Shown one piece after another: positions 62,926 through 64,000 of a DNA stretch of 64,000 nucleotides. Source of the DNA: Euclidia mi (taxonomy: Eukaryota; Arthropoda; Insecta; Lepidoptera; Erebidae); assembly GCA_944739405.2 (NCBI GenBank), contig OX123190.2, positions 59,601,805-59,665,804 of the forward strand, given 5' to 3'. The position numbers and the translations under genes were made by a program. The first letter of the stretch is position 1, and every line of letters starts with the position of its first letter. A model generated the notes under the pieces. The model ran no database searches, was not told the DNA's origin, and saw only the letters and a program-made list of their open reading frames with translations.

Positions 62926-64000
62926 TCACTGAGTTGGAAGCGGACGCGAGTTGATCAGTGCCTCGACTTGTGCAAGGACAGTTAAAGGCTCTTCGTAAGA
63001 GAGGATCTGTTGACCTATAACCTTGAAGAGATGCGTTTTAATTACTTTGACCATGCTTGCCCAACATCCACCGAAATGTGGTGATGCTGGTGGAATAAAC
63101 TTCCAGTCAATATGATCTATGGAGAGTTCTTCCTGAAGACGAGTACGATAACCCGCGACGTGATTGAAACAAGTAGCGGGAACAAGTTCAATCAATTTAC
63201 TAACGCGGTTGGCGACAAAAGTCTGCCAGCGATGAGGAGAAGAATGAATCCAAGCGAGCACTACCTTGGAGTCGGAAAATGCGTATATTTATTAATGGGG
63301 TAGTGGGGCACAACTGTGTCTTGAACCTTGCGGAGCAACTGAGACAGCAGAAGGGCCGCGCACAGCTCCAGTCTCGCAACCGAAATGGTTTTAACAGGCA
63401 AGACCTTAGACTTGGCACAAACTAACTGCACCGAGTAGTTAGAACCAATGCGGACTTGCAGATATACGACTCCGCCGTAAGCACGCTCGCTGGCGTCAGC
63501 GAAACCTATTAAGTTGACGGTACATCCATCTACCAACCCAAGATGACGCGGAATAGTACTTTGATTGAGCGCGGTAAGCTCAATACAAACTGGCCCCAAG
63601 CGGCGACAATATGTTCAGGGGGTGTTTCATCCCACTCACACTTTGATAGCCAAAGCTCTTTGATCAAGAGCTTGGCGTACAAAATTGTGGGAGCCACAAA
63701 ACCCATTATGTCCCATAGTCGAGCCACTGTGGACAGCATAGTGCGTTTGGTGCACTTATCATCTGGTGGTGAGACGTCAAACCGAAAACTATCACAGGAT
63801 TTGTCCCAGCGTAAACCGAGAACCTTATGCGGTACAGACTTCTCAAACTCAATGTCTGGAGAAGCTTTATGAGAATCTGGTATGCGTGCGAGAACCTCCT
63901 TAGAGTTGCTTGTCCATTTGACAAGATCAAACTGGCCTCGCTTGAAAAGCTGAATAAGCTCTTCACAAGCGAAATTTCTAGCGGAGCGGGTATGACATTA
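62926..64000 (-). pseudogene. BEL/Pao pol remnant (second lineage), internally deleted, runs off window
   Basis: From the right edge: RT thumb region (F-D-L-V-K-W-T-S-N-S-K-E-V-L), L-W-D-I-M-G-F-V-A-P, W-L-S-K-C-E-W-D-E, then RNase H (L-I-G-F-A-D-A-S-E-R-A-Y-G-G-V-V; V-A-R-L-E-L-C-A-A), W-I-H-S-S-P-H-R-W and F-V-A-N-R-V-S-K. Near 63150 this passes directly to the integrase end (W-K-F-I-P-P-A-S-P-H-F-G-G-C-W-A-S-M-V-K). The integrase zinc domain and first two catalytic Asp are deleted, and the Glu after Trp is Ala. Several frameshifts. Not the lineage of the element at 18707. Confidence 0.85.

Overview
The window is eukaryotic, intron-free in its coding parts, AT-rich, and consists almost entirely of transposable elements. 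The mix points to a moth or butterfly (Lepidoptera): the RTE 3' tail with the 'GGCCTATATCCAGCAGTGGAC' type end, a tRNA-derived SINE with a lepidopteran-type body, the 'TTTTTTGAAGTCGG' repeat, BEL/Pao and Ty3/gypsy elements with lepidopteran-like proteins, R1-type, Jockey/CR1-type and RTE LINEs, and many short inverted-repeat elements. I find no convincing host gene, tRNA gene, rRNA gene or CRISPR array.

Layout. 1-2270: minus-strand gypsy fragments (gag, protease, integrase zinc domain) and a LINE endonuclease fragment. 3169-4221: one tiny ORF and a TA-flanked MITE. 4935-10403: a minus-strand gypsy element (LTR, gag, protease, RT) broken by an RTE LINE, a foldback and a SINE; the RTE and SINE each have an 11-bp target duplication. 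10620-11500: an orphan membrane-protein ORF beside another LTR end and primer-binding site. 11500-17420: non-coding AT-rich DNA. 17620-18660: a lepidopteran repeat holding a 120-bp minisatellite. 18707-25223: a near-complete young BEL/Pao element. 26272-29363: LINE 3' ends, an R1-type pseudogene and a TIR DNA transposon.

29389-43442 holds two copies of one gypsy family lying tail to tail. The left copy (plus) lost protease-RT-RNase H. The right copy (minus) has a 6.1-kb Jockey-type LINE in it, which itself carries a piggyBac-like element at TTAA. 43913-51690 is an R1-type LINE (minus) split by a second LINE (plus) with a PHD-finger ORF1, which is in turn split by an RTE fragment with an 11-bp target duplication. 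53880-54830: a dispersed repeat and a GC-rich block. 54998-59640: a LINE with both ORFs uninterrupted (minus). 60463-64000: a CR1/Jockey-type LINE remnant, a poly(A)-ended sequence and a second BEL/Pao lineage.

The genes act as separate selfish elements: LTR elements encode gag, protease, RT, RNase H and integrase; LINEs encode an RNA-binding ORF1 and an endonuclease-RT ORF2; SINEs and MITEs depend on them. The density, nesting and inverted pairing of copies suggest heterochromatin, a W chromosome segment or a piRNA source locus, which is inference.
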